From: Helianthus annuus
Taxonomy: Eukaryota; Streptophyta; Magnoliopsida; Asterales; Asteraceae
Assembly (NCBI RefSeq): GCF_002127325.2
Contig: NC_035436.2
Span: 15,411,194 to 15,475,193, forward strand
Length of the DNA: 64,000 bases
Direction of reading: 5' to 3'
Under the pieces are notes generated by a model. It saw only the letters and a list, made by a program, of their open reading frames with translations. It was not told where the DNA came from and did no database searches. The translations under genes and the position numbers were made by a program. Positions 35,746 through 46,287 of the stretch are shown here, piece after piece; positions within the stretch are counted from its first letter, which is position 1; each line of letters opens with the position of its first letter.

Positions 35746-38448
35746 ACTGAAACAATTGAGGGTATTTTTCTTGCATCGTGGACTCTAACTCCCACGTATA
35801 ATCAGGACCTCTGCGGCCCTCCCATTTGACTTTGACAATGGGTACATACTTCCTTCGAAGCTTCTTTACCTGTCGGCCCTCAATCGACACAGGTTTTTCT
35901 ATAAACTTTAAGCTTTCGTCTATATGCACATCTGTATGCGGTATGACTAGCGATTCATCAGCTAGACATTTCTTCAGATTGCAGATGTGGAACACGTTAT
36001 GAATACCACTAAGCTCCTCTGGTAAGTTCAACTTGTAAGCCACCGATCCTACACATTCGATGATCTCGAATGGTCCGATATACCTCGGGCTTAACTTACC
36101 TTTCTTGCCAAATCTCATTACCCCTTTCCATGGTGATACTTTGAGCAAAACTTTATCGCCAACCTCAAACTTGAGGGATTTTCGCTTACCATCAGCATAG
36201 CTCTTTTGCCTATCACGGGCAACTTTTAGGTGTTCAGTAATCTGGGTAATCTTGTCCGTTGTCTCCAGGACTAATTCTGGTCCTGATAACTGAACGTCTC
36301 CTACCTCTGCCCAACAAATGGGTGTTCTGCACTTTCTACCATATAATGCTTCAAAAGGCGCAGCCTTAATGCTGGTGTGGTAGCTATTATTGTAGGAAAA
36401 TTCGATCAGAGGTAGGTGCCTATCCCAACTTCCTCCTAGGTCAATCACGCATGCCCGAAGCATGTCCTCCAAGGTTTGAATAGTACGCTCACTTTGCCCA
36501 TCCGTCTGAGGATGATAAGCTGTACTAAAATTCAATTGCGTACCCAGGGACTTTTGGAAACTCTCCCAGAAATGAGATGTGTATCTGGTATCCCTATCTG
36601 AGATAATAGATACCGGTACGCCATGCAGGATACAATCTTATCCACGTACAGTTGGGCTAGCATGTCGGAACTGAAAGTTTCTCTAATAGGTAGGAAATGT
36701 GCTGACTTGGTCAGTCGATCCACTACCACCCAAATAGTGTCATTTCCTTTCTGCGTCTTGGGCAACTTGGTGATGAAATCCATTGTTACCATTTCCCATT
36801 TCCAAGTGGGAATCTCAGGCTGTTGTAGTAAACCTGACGGTTTCTGATGCTCGGCCTTAACTTGAGCGCACGTCAGACATTTAGCCACATGGGTGGCTAT
36901 AGACTTTTTCAAGCCTATCCACCAGTAATTTGCCTTTACATCCTGGTACATCTTATCCGCTCCAGGATGGACGGAATATTTGGAACTGTGGGCTTCCTTA
37001 AGGATGACGTCACGAAGACCTCCTAAAACAGGAACCCATATTCTTCCATTTAGTCTCAGGATTCCGTCTTTACCATAGGATAACTGCTCTTCAGTTACTC
37101 CTAGCTTTTCATTGGGGTAGTTAGCTTCTAATACTGCCTCTTTTTGTGCGGCTAACAACCTTTCATTTAGACTGTTCCTGACCTCAATGCTTTTGGCATT
37201 GATTCTGATTGGCTTTATCCTTTCCTTCCTGCTCAGGGCATCTGCGACTACATTGGCCTTGCCTGGATGGTATCTTATTTCACAATCATAGTCATTTAGA
37301 GTTTCCATCCATCGTCGCTGCCTCATGTTCAATTCTTTCTAGTTGAACAGGTGCTGAAGGCTTTTATGATCAGAATAGATCACACATTTAGTGCCATACA
37401 AATAGTGCCTCCACAATTTTAGTGCAAATACAACGGCACCCAATTCTAAATCATGAGTGGTGTAATTCTTCTCATGCACCTTTAATTGTCGTGAAGCGTA
37501 GGCAATGACCTTGCCTTTCTGCATTAACACACAACCCATCCCGGTGTGTGATGCATCACAATAGACTACAAATTCATCAATCCCATTAGGTAATGTTAAC
37601 ACGGGAGCGTTACTTAATTTCTGCTTCAAAGTATCGAATGACTCTTGCTGCTTAGGTCCCCAATTGAACTTGCTATTCTTGCGAGTCAGCAAAGTTAGGG
37701 GTGCTGCAATTCTTGAGAAATTTTCGATGAATCTCCTGTAGTATCCAGCTAAACCTAGGAAACTGCGGATTTCCGTAGGTGTCTTCGGCTCCTGCCAATT
37801 CATGACAGCTTCAACTTTAGCGGGATCCACTTGAATACCACGCTCACTGACCACATGTCCGAGAAATTGGACTTCTCTCAACCAAAACTCACATTTGGAA
37901 AACTTCGCATATAGCTTTTCTTGATGAAGCAGCTTCAGAATACAACGGAGGTGCTTCTCGTGATCAGCTTGATTCTTGGAATAAATGAGAATGTCATCGA
38001 TAAAGACGATGACAAACTTGTCCAAATAAGGTTTACAGACGCGATTCATGAGATCCATGAATGCGGCAGGTGCGTTTGTGAGCCCGAAAGGCATCACTAG
38101 GAACTCGTAGTGACCATAACGAGTCCTAAACGCAGTCTTGTGCACGTCTTCATCCTTAACCTTCAACTGATGATATCCCGATCTCAGATCTATCTTGGAG
38201 AAATAGCTTGCCCCTTGAAGTTGATTGAATAGATCGTCGATCCTGGGTAGAGGATACCTATTCTTAATGGTAACCTTGTTAAGCTCTTGGTAATCGATAC
38301 ATAAGCGCATCGAACCATCTTTCTTCTTAACAAATAGAATCGGTGCTCCCCAAGGAGACGAACTAGGCCTAATGAAACCTTTGGCTAGCAAATCGTCTAG
38401 CTGCGTTCTCAATTCCTTCATCTCCGTTGGTGCTAGCCTATAAGGCGC
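35744..38448 (-). pseudogene. Pol of D: RT, RNase H, integrase, chromodomain-like tail, broken
   Basis: RT lies in 37339-38421, with FIDD at 37993-38004 and DLRSGYHQ and MPFGLTNAP blocks. A TAG at 37339-37341 splits it from the RNase H end and integrase N-terminus (36532-37332). A one-base loss near 36628 shifts the frame, and the integrase C-terminal half with GPF motif and chromodomain-like tail follows (35744-36535). An in-frame TGA also separates it from gag-protease at 38449. Domain order is protease, RT, RNase H, integrase, chromodomain-like, with a single RNase H, as in chromoviruses. Confidence 0.9.
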
Positions 38449-40311
38449 TCAAGCAATAGGTGCAGCTCCAGGAACGATATCGATTTTGAATTCCACTTGC
38501 CTGTCTGGTGGCAAACCAGGCAGTTCTTCTCGAAAGACTTCAGGGTATTCTGATATAACGGGAATGTCTTCAATTTTGGGCTTTTGCTCATCAATGGTTA
38601 CCTGTGCCATATAGATGACACAACCATTCTTCAAGCATTGGGACGCCTTGAGCATAGACACCTGCTCAGGCAATCCATGACGCGTATCACCCTGAATGGT
38701 GAGAGACTCACCAGATGGAGTCTTGATTATTACTTGCCTTCTACTGCATACAATCTGGGCTTGGTTATGCGATAACCAATCCATGCCCAATACTACATCA
38801 AAACCGGCTAACTTGAAGGGTAGCAGGGATAGAGGAAAAGAGTGGTTCCTAATGGATATAGCACATCCATCTAACACAGTCGAGACGTTTTCTAAGGTAC
38901 CATCTGCTAATTCTACCTCATACTTTGCACTAAGGGCTTTAACAGGCAATCCTAACAGCTCACAGAATTTACTATCCACAAAAGATTTATCTGCCCCGGA
39001 ATCAAATAATACTCTTGCGAAAACGTCATTAATGAGAAACGTACCAGTTATGACGTTATCGTTCTGGATGGCCTCTTGAACATTCATTTGAAAGACCCTG
39101 GCGTTGGTCTTCTTTCCATCCTCCGTCTTCTTGGCATTCTTTGGGCAATTGGTCTTTATGTGCCCCTTTTCGTTGCAACTGTAGCAAGTTGCATCCTTCA
39201 ACCTCTTGCACTCAAGAGTTCTGTGCTCGGAAGACTTACATATCCCACACATCTTGGGCTGGGATTTCTGCTCGAACCTGCACCTTCCAAAATGGTGCTT
39301 TCTACAAATCTTGCACTTGGGCCTATCGCCCGACTGGTGCTCGCTCCTCCTGGCTTCAAACCCTTTCTTACCATCACGGTTTCCCCTATGTTTCTTACTC
39401 GATCGACGTGAATTATCATCTTCACGTTTCCTCTTGTCAGATTCCGCACTTCTTAACACTCTCTGTCTTGCTGCATCCTGAGTGAGAGACAGAGATAAGT
39501 CGGTGACAGATCGGAATGTAACAGGTCGCGAGGCCTTCACACTGGCCTTGATTTCTGGGGCCAAACCCCCAATAAAGCGCGCGATCCTTTTAGGTTCAGG
39601 GGTCACTAGGTAAGGTACCAATCTGGATAAAGTATTGAAACTGGTGAGGTACGCCTGGCAATCTAGGTTCTTCATAACCAAAGATAGGAATTCAGACTCT
39701 ATACGCTCAACCTCATGCTGAGGGCAGTAGTTTTCCTTGATAAGAGCAACAAACTGCTCCCAAGACATGCTATACAGGGCAGCCTTTCCAGAAGCCTGGA
39801 TCAATGCTCCCCGCCAGGCTAGAGCCTCACCTTTGAAAGACTGGGATGCAAACTTAACCATATCCCTTTCAGCACAACCACTGATATCTACCACTGTCTC
39901 AATCTCATCAAGCCATGTCATACAGTCAACTGCCCCTTTCTCCCCAGTAAACTCCCGAGGTTTACATGACACAAAATATTTATACGTGCAACCCTTAGCA
40001 CGTGGGGCTTCATCAACCACAAGCTTCTTGGGGTGAACACTGTTTTCATTTGAGGAATGACGATCATCATCCTTCTTAGGTTCGGGAGGAGTAGGTGGCG
40101 GTTTGTTGCGAATCTCAGAATGATTCTTTGGTTTAGCATGCGGTGTAGATAGAGTTCTACTGCGGGTTTCACTGTACTCGCTGTACTGTCGCGCTAAGGC
40201 TTTCGCAACCGCATCATTCACAATTGCTTTTAACTCGGCACTAGTCACTAGGAACTTTGCATCATCACGGTTCTCAACCGGATGGCTATTGGCTTCTTCT
40301 GATCTGGCCAT
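38449..40311 (-). CDS. Gag-protease of D (620 aa, ends at a premature TGA)
   Basis: The start ATG 40309-40311 gives MARSEEA, parallel to the B gag start. Residues 107-280 form the Gag core. Residue 167 is Arg in ALAWRG where B has the usual aromatic WW pair, which may impair folding. A Lys/Arg-rich linker (about 290-330) is followed by zinc-knuckle cysteines (about 333-390, including CYSCNEKGH). The protease motif DSGA is at 437-440. The frame stops at TGA 38449-38451, where the sequence otherwise continues in frame into RT; the parallel position in B and A encodes Arg. So this is a truncated polyprotein rather than a designed end. Confidence 0.85.
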   Translation of the reverse strand: MARSEEANSHPVENRDDAKFLVTSAELKAIVNDAVAKALARQYSEYSETRSRTLSTPHAKPKNHSEIRNKPPPTPPEPKKDDDRHSSNENSVHPKKLVVDEAPRAKGCTYKYFVSCKPREFTGEKGAVDCMTWLDEIETVVDISGCAERDMVKFASQSFKGEALAWRGALIQASGKAALYSMSWEQFVALIKENYCPQHEVERIESEFLSLVMKNLDCQAYLTSFNTLSRLVPYLVTPEPKRIARFIGGLAPEIKASVKASRPVTFRSVTDLSLSLTQDAARQRVLRSAESDKRKREDDNSRRSSKKHRGNRDGKKGFEARRSEHQSGDRPKCKICRKHHFGRCRFEQKSQPKMCGICKSSEHRTLECKRLKDATCYSCNEKGHIKTNCPKNAKKTEDGKKTNARVFQMNVQEAIQNDNVITGTFLINDVFARVLFDSGADKSFVDSKFCELLGLPVKALSAKYEVELADGTLENVSTVLDGCAISIRNHSFPLSLLPFKLAGFDVVLGMDWLSHNQAQIVCSRRQVIIKTPSGESLTIQGDTRHGLPEQVSMLKASQCLKNGCVIYMAQVTIDEQKPKIEDIPVISEYPEVFREELPGLPPDRQVEFKIDIVPGAAPIA

Positions 40312-40330
40312 GTAGCTTTAAACGCTACAT
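40310..40330 (-). promoter_or_regulatory. Hairpin overlapping the gag start codon of D
   Basis: Minus strand ATGTAGC-GTTTAAA-GCTACAT: a 7-bp stem whose 3' arm takes in the first two bases of the gag ATG. Same stem as in B but a different loop. Confidence 0.7.
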
Positions 40331-41120
40331 ATAATTGATAGACAAAGTTTTCACTTAAAGGATCTTATATTATTTTATGTTTTATTAACCAAGGTTTTAA
40401 ATCGCCATTTTAGGTTAATTTATTAAAACATTAGGATGTGGTTATTATCCTATAATACTCTTATTATTAGCACATAAGGCCTAGTCACAAGGACAGTTAA
40501 GATATTTAATAACCAAGATTTTACAGTATATAGGTGTTTTAGGTTGAATCATAGTTCTCTACCATTAATCAACAGGGAGTCATAAGCTACCACTGTCCTT
40601 AGTCACGGAGGACATTAAATTATTTCCCACAGGCACTTCACTTCAAAGAAGTGGTTAAATAATTAAGGGAATTTAAAATTAACCCTTTATGAGAGATGGC
40701 CTGTGTGACTTCACTGATTCACAATTTGCCAAAATCATTAACATACTAACAGATGTTAATAATTGGAATCTATTGTGTGGGTTGTACCATCTTGGCCAGG
40801 TTTGCAATACCACAAAGGCTAGGTTTTACCTCCAAGATTCTCTAATAATCAACGCAGAACAGTCCTAAATTGAGATGTTAATTTATGGATCTTAACCTAA
40901 TTGTGGAACTACCATCTTGGCCTTGTTTTGTAACCAAAAGGCTAGGTCTTGGTTCTCTTTAAATTTTACCAAATTTAATATAATGGCAGATCTTTTTAAA
41001 TTTTCATTAATTTTTCATATTTCATGCAGATAATTAATCAAAATGAAAACTTAATTAAACCATCCCATAAATTGTCTTAAACAAGTACAACATTTGCCCA
41101 AACGGGACTTCTACAAAAAC
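40331..41120 (-). other. Non-coding spacer of D between gag and the hairpin array
   Basis: No ORF of note. Contains two degenerate copies of a motif with TACCATCTTGGCC and GGCTAGGT halves (about 40786-40830 and 40909-40955), a pattern partly shared with the B spacer. Confidence 0.5.
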
Positions 41121-41123
41121 AAA

Positions 41124-41259
41124 TACCCACACAGGGGCGAATTCAAGAACAAACCCACGCAGGGGTTAGCTAACCAAACATGCTCACGCAGGAGCAGAGT
41201 ACAAAATAACAAGCTCACGCAGGAGCTGAATACTGAAGCAAAAAGTCCACGCAGGGACT
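41124..41259 (-). repeat. ACGCAG-loop hairpin array of D, between ORF0 and gag
   Basis: Plus-strand hairpins AACCC/GGGTT (41152-41167), TGCTC/GAGCA (41181-41196), AGCTC/GAGCT (41212-41227) and AGTCC/GGACT (41244-41259), all with loop ACGCAG. A weaker one with loop ACACAG lies near 41125. Spacing is 29-32 nt. The last lies about 33 nt from the ORF0 stop. Confidence 0.85.
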
Positions 41260-41291
41260 GAATTACAACTAAATAAAAATAACAAGGATCT

Positions 41292-42527
41292 TCAATAGTC
41301 CCTCCTTTTGGACTTTCCCTTGATCAGATCTGATAGTCCTTTGAAGAATCCTCTGTTGTGTCTGCGCTCAGTCTGAATTTCCCGTTCACAACGGTCTAGT
41401 CTCTCAAGGACTTCTTGCTGGCGTTCTGGAGGAATTATCTGTGGCTGTGGCGGCTGGTACACCGGTGGAGGAGGCGGCGGATGCTGGTACCCAAAAGTCG
41501 GGTAGCCAGTAGTCCATAAGCCACCATAAGGCCCCTCTGGGTGACTAGCGTTGTAATCCCATGCTTCTGGATATGGATCCACACTAGCGTAGTTGTAGTT
41601 GTAGTGGGTATGCGCCGGCTGCTCAAAGGGGTTATACGCCGCTGAACCGGCGTAAGCAGGGATTGGGTTATCGAAACCCAACGGTGGTGCCACAGGTACT
41701 GAGTTGATTTCTGGAATGGGGCTTGATGGATCCCCCAAATGTGGTTCTTCTTCTTCCTCCTGAAGTGGTGGATAATGGCTGCCACTTGATGGTTGGGGTG
41801 TGCTGATACGGACACCCCCTCGCACGGACATCCGTGCGTTCGACCTCCTCCGCCTCGGCGGCTCCGGAGGCGGTTGCTGCTCTACTGGCGGTGGCGGTGG
41901 TGGCGTGACTGCCCTGAATCGTGAACCCTCGGATGGATCCTGTTGAGGTTGCTGCTGCTGATGCTGCTGGTGGGACGACGAGTGCTCGGACGGGGTGAAA
42001 TACCAGTCAATGTTTCGGAACCTCTCCTCGTAGCTGTCTGGACCGCGATAAGGCGATCCGTGGAAAGATGATCCGTCAGATATCTCTATCGGGTGGTTGG
42101 GCGTCCTCGTAGCAGGCTCCATAGGGTCAGTATCCTCGTCCATATCGTTATCCCCAGAGAAGTGGTCTTCCGGTCCAAGTGGGTTAAAACCCACGGGTTC
42201 TGGAAAAACGTTGGCCGGATTGAACCGGCTCTGGAAGGTTGGGGTTGGGTCACCAAAGGAGTGGTGAGAGTTGGATCTCTGTAGAGGTATAAAGGCTGGT
42301 GGTTGGTCGTTGGGCTCATTCTCTGATTGGGGCCCAAAGGAGTGTTGGTAAGAAGGTGAAGAGCTGAGGGAAACTGACCGTCTCCCGGGTTCAACATAGA
42401 GTCTCCATGGCTCTTGCGGGCTGGTGCTCATAGTAATGGATGGGGTTCGCCGGTGCGAAGGCCCAGCTTCGTGATCATGACCTGTCACGGGTCCCTTGCC
42501 TCTACCGCGAAGGAATCTTGGTGGCAT
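41292..42527 (-). CDS. ORF0 of D: intact 411-aa proline/glutamine-rich protein upstream of gag
   Basis: The start ATG 42525-42527 (MPPRFLRGRG) is chosen because B has the same start; the open frame extends upstream across the PBS and into the LTR, which is not credible coding. It has a basic RG-rich N-terminus, conserved FNPLGPEDHF and NHPIEISDGSS blocks, a Q/H-rich run, a proline run followed by RRRRSNARMS (possible nuclear-localisation type), an acidic EEEEE patch, a tyrosine/proline-rich region and a charged helical C-terminus ending GKSKRRDY. No enzyme motif or membrane segment. It is fully open although the downstream gag-pol is broken. An ORF ahead of gag is known for Ogre/Tat elements, but this Pol is chromovirus-like. 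Function unknown. Confidence 0.78.
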   Translation of the reverse strand: MPPRFLRGRGKGPVTGHDHEAGPSHRRTPSITMSTSPQEPWRLYVEPGRRSVSLSSSPSYQHSFGPQSENEPNDQPPAFIPLQRSNSHHSFGDPTPTFQSRFNPANVFPEPVGFNPLGPEDHFSGDNDMDEDTDPMEPATRTPNHPIEISDGSSFHGSPYRGPDSYEERFRNIDWYFTPSEHSSSHQQHQQQQPQQDPSEGSRFRAVTPPPPPPVEQQPPPEPPRRRRSNARMSVRGGVRISTPQPSSGSHYPPLQEEEEEPHLGDPSSPIPEINSVPVAPPLGFDNPIPAYAGSAAYNPFEQPAHTHYNYNYASVDPYPEAWDYNASHPEGPYGGLWTTGYPTFGYQHPPPPPPVYQPPQPQIIPPERQQEVLERLDRCEREIQTERRHNRGFFKGLSDLIKGKSKRRDY

Positions 42528-42699
42528 GATGACCTGCATACAATATTTAGCTAACCACAACAATATAATTATAAAAGACTCAAAATAAAACAAAACAAAG
42601 TTTGTCCTATGTTCGATGTCTAGACTCGGAACTCGAAGAATGTGCAATTTGTGCACTGAGATTAAACACAAAAGGCTAGTGTTTAATTCACTCAGTGTT

Positions 42700-42712
42700 G
42701 GCTCTGATACCA
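42700..42712 (-). promoter_or_regulatory. Primer-binding site of D
   Basis: Minus strand TGGTATCAGAGCC beside the 5' LTR start at 42716. Confidence 0.92.
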
Positions 42713-45290
42713 ACCTGTCACACCCCAAATTTCCACGTGTCACCGGTGGGCCCGGTGGGGGAGTATCGTGACGTAGTTGATATCATCATTTGTCAAACAA
42801 CACAATTTATAATGCACAGCGGAAGCAAATGAAAATAGATTTATTTCAACCATTAAGTGTAATATCGAGTATCACAAATAGTCGAAATAGATCCATAGGC
42901 GGATCGAAAATAAAGAGAAAGAAATTGTTCAACAGATATATGCATCCCAAAGCTTGCGAGACTCTATGATGCTAAGGAGAAACCAGCCTATTGCGTATAG
43001 CACCTGCACTTAATCTTTTTGGGGAAAATACGTCAGTTTGCACTGGTAAATACAATTTAACTGACTCATTTTGAAAACGTTTGAAAAATTTGGTTTTAAA
43101 TGCACAAGGCACAAAACATTTTATAACTTGGGAATAATTAATCAAAGTTAAACTTGTAAAAGATTTACATGTTTGTTGTGCGTTCAGTCGCCCGAGTCGT
43201 GTCGGGTTTAAGGTTAAATGACACACCACTAGTATAAGTCCGCGACGGGAAGCCAACGTTTATACCTTAATAATATGGACATAATACCGGGTGTACGCCT
43301 ACACCCGGGTGTCGGTCGTGGCCAAAAACGATGCCAAGGATATCCGGGACATGGTCATTAAGCTCCCAAAGGCGTAAAAACAAACAACACCAAGTTTTCA
43401 AACGGGTCACATTGATAATACCCAACTACTAATGAGTTGGGGTCAATTGCCCGACCAAGCGGTATTTTATATACCGTACCCCCAAGCCCGTATAGGGGAA
43501 AATAAGTTAAAAGTATTTACCTGAGCAAGTATAACCACAATTTCAAAAAATGCACGTGTCTTTTACTGGGCTCCTATTCTGGAACGAAGGTTATAATAAC
43601 CTATTAGAATCCTAACGGGTCTTTAATATAGCCTAGGCCTAGACCGGTTAGTTTCGAATAATAAATATGGTTTAATCGCGAGGAATGCGAAAACCGGGAC
43701 GGAACGTGATTTAGACCCTACAAGCTTGGATACTTGTATAATATGGGTAAACTAAACACATTCTGAATTTAGAGACTAAGATGATACGGTTTGACCCGTT
43801 TCGGCTAATATGCGTGAACTAGTCACATAAGCCGATCCGAACGCGAAAGTGCGTAACGAGTAACCATATAAATCATATGCAAGTTTCCTGAGATTATATG
43901 CACCAAATATGTTGCAATATCAGTAAGGTATGTCCAATTATGCCCCAAACGTTTTTAAACGCCAATTACGCCTCATAAGGGCATTTTGGTAATTTTACAT
44001 AGGCTAAAAGGGTAAAAATGGGAAAACTGAGTTTTTAACTTTAGTCTACTGTTATAATATATATTTTTATTAAATATATCAGTAGGTATTAGATCTTTTA
44101 TGTAAAAACTAGTTTCGACATATACTATGTCGTAAAAATGCCTTTTGGAGCCATTTCCGGGTTTTAAAAGAAAAGCTGATATTTTTATATTTCCAAAAGG
44201 CTCAACATATCATATTTAACATAATAAATCAGTAGAAAAAGGTTTGAGGTCAAAAGGTTTTGTAAAACTCATTTTATGGCCGAAAGGGCAAAATCGGCAT
44301 AAGCCGAATTAAGCTTAAAACCTCTAGTTATGCTCATCCTAAAAATAAATAAAAATCTTTAAAATTCCCAAAATATTATTATATAACAGTGGGTATAAAG
44401 TTTTGATATAAAATTCGGGTTTAAATAGGTTATGCGTTAATTACGCTAATTATTTACTAAGAAAGCTTCTAATTACGCTAATGAGCATAACTCTTAATCT
44501 AGACCTCAAACTGATGTCAAATTTTGGGGACAAGTTTATATTTCAGTAACTAAGTTGTCTACCCTTTTATATTTTCAAAAATCATGATTTTTGGACATTT
44601 GGGCATAATGGTCAACATATGGGCATTTAACGGAAACATGCATACGAACAAGATATCTAATGAACCACATTGCATAATCACAGGAGGATATACTAACATG
44701 TTATTAGGTCCAAAAGAAACTCTAAGGCAATCTTAATCTTGACTAAAACGGGTCAGAACTGAAAGTCAAAGCGAAAGTCAAACTATGCGACTTTCGGTTC
44801 TGAACCGGGTCTAAACAGAAAATTGTCGAGTTGAACATGTTGGAACATGTTCTTATACTTATTACCAAGTTATATTAATGTTCAAACATGTTACATACAA
44901 CCTACATTGCTAATTATGCGTTAATTTGAAATTAAGCATTCTGTTGACTTTTTATGATTAGCTTTGACTCGACAATTGACATGCTTAGAGTGGGAATCTG
45001 GAAACACCCTTTTAAGGGTTTGTTACCCACTTAATTACCTTCCTAAAGGTATCTTTAATTCGTGATTTGACAGAGCACATTATGCTTAATCACGAAGTCA
45101 AACCTTAATTACGACGGTTTGACTTTTACTTAATTAGCTAAGCTAGAAAGGATTAAGGAGGGTTAAGGACACTTACAAGAGTCCTAAGAAGGTTTAGAGC
45201 CTAAGAAAATGAGTTGGTGACCAGAGGAGCTCCAGAGAGTCTTTAGCCAAAGTTCCAAGTCAGCAAGTTTCAAGTGAACATACTTAAGTC

Positions 45291-45299
45291 CTTTATATA
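45291..45299 (-). promoter_or_regulatory. Candidate TATA box in D 5' LTR
   Basis: On the minus strand the sequence reads TATATAAAG in the intact 5' LTR, and the same motif is at 34730-34738 in the other copy. It lies upstream of the palindrome-rich part in transcription order only if the transcript start is to its left; I have no transcript evidence. The assignment rests on consensus similarity alone. Confidence 0.4.
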
Positions 45300-45474
45300 G
45301 TGAACTAAGATGCATAGGATCTTGCCAAGATAGTCTAGGATAGTTAGGAGATGTTCCCAAGTGTCCCTAAAGGCCTAAAAACTGCCTAGCAAGCCCATAG
45401 ATTCACAAATTTACGTTTTAAGTCGGTTAAACGAATTGGACAGGCAGCTGTCCAAAACTCACTGCTAGCGACGG

Positions 45475-45692
45475 TCTTACGGACCGTAAGCTTTAGGCCT
45501 TACGGTCCGTAAGGACCTCTTGCGGACCGTAAGCTAAAACCCTTACGGTTCGTAACCGACCTTACTGAACATCTTCAGGTGCCTTCCTTACGGACCGTTA
45601 GCCTAAGGCTTTACGGTCCGCAACCGATCCTTGCGGGACATGCCCAGGTACCCTGCTTACGGACCGTAAGTCAGGGGTCTTGCGGTCCGTAA
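45475..45692. repeat. Palindrome cluster in D right LTR
   Basis: Copy of the cluster at 34905-35122, with a few arm changes. Confidence 0.8.
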
Positions 45693-46282
45693 GCGATGGC
45701 CAGAAGACAAAAGTTTGAAAACTTTTAAGTCTTGACCATGCATTCCAACTATTCCGAATTCAGACCTCCCTTTTCAGATGTGGGCTATCTTGACCAGCCA
45801 TTGCATGGCTAACTTGCTCTTACATGTTCCCCATTCAATTCAACTTATAAGGGTCTTGAAAATTTGACGGAGATTACCAAGAATGAGTCTTGGATTCTCA
45901 TAGAAGTTGGCCAAGGAATAATTAACTATGTTAATTCTTATTCACAAGAATTTTATTTAGATTAGAAGTAGTAACAACCTATAATTCCAAAGTCCTTTGA
46001 TAAAGATGCAACTTTATTTATTTGAGAGCAACTAGTTATCATATGAGATGATCATTAATTGATTTAAGGATCTTGGGATTTATAAAAATTCGGGTCGCTC
46101 AGAGGTGATTTAATAACGTGTCGCCCTTGGGTCGTTCAGGGGTATTTTAAATAAATAACATGACGCCCTTTTTGTTAGAAATCCTACCACACATCTTTTT
46201 ATTTAATCCGGTTTCTCTGACACGTCTGTCATACATGTCACGTGTCTTTATTCTAATGGACAGGAATTTTCGAGGTGTTACA

Positions 46283-46287
46283 TGAAC
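46283..46287. repeat. Target-site duplication of D, right copy
   Basis: TGAAC directly after the D LTR end (GTGTTACA), matching 98-102. Confidence 0.93.

Larger units (their letters stand above)
103..46282 (-). mobile_element. Element D: outer Ty3/gypsy chromovirus-type LTR retrotransposon, host of nested insertions A, B and C
   Basis: The LTRs begin TGTCA and end GTGTTACA on the plus strand, and TGAAC flanks both outer ends (98-102 and 46283-46287). Without the nested insertions D is about 14.15 kb: LTRs of about 3.57 kb and an internal region of about 7.0 kb (35708-42715). In transcription order (minus strand) it carries 5' LTR, tRNA-Met PBS, ORF0, a hairpin array, gag, protease, RT, RNase H, integrase with chromodomain-like tail, PPT and 3' LTR. 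Its LTR copies differ at more sites than those of A or C, consistent with it being the oldest member. Gag-pol carries two nonsense codons and one frameshift, so D is probably not autonomous now. Confidence 0.95.
42716..46282 (-). repeat. D right (5') LTR, uninterrupted, 3567 bp
   Basis: Starts TGTCACACCCC next to the PBS and ends GTGTTACA before TSD TGAAC. It is the intact reference that shows how A and B split the left LTR. It would supply the promoter for minus-strand transcription of D. Confidence 0.94.

Noticed and set aside
41292..42743. 483-aa reading of ORF0 starting at 42743
   Set aside because: The extra N-terminus runs through the PBS and LTR start; the MPPR start at 42527 is shared with B.
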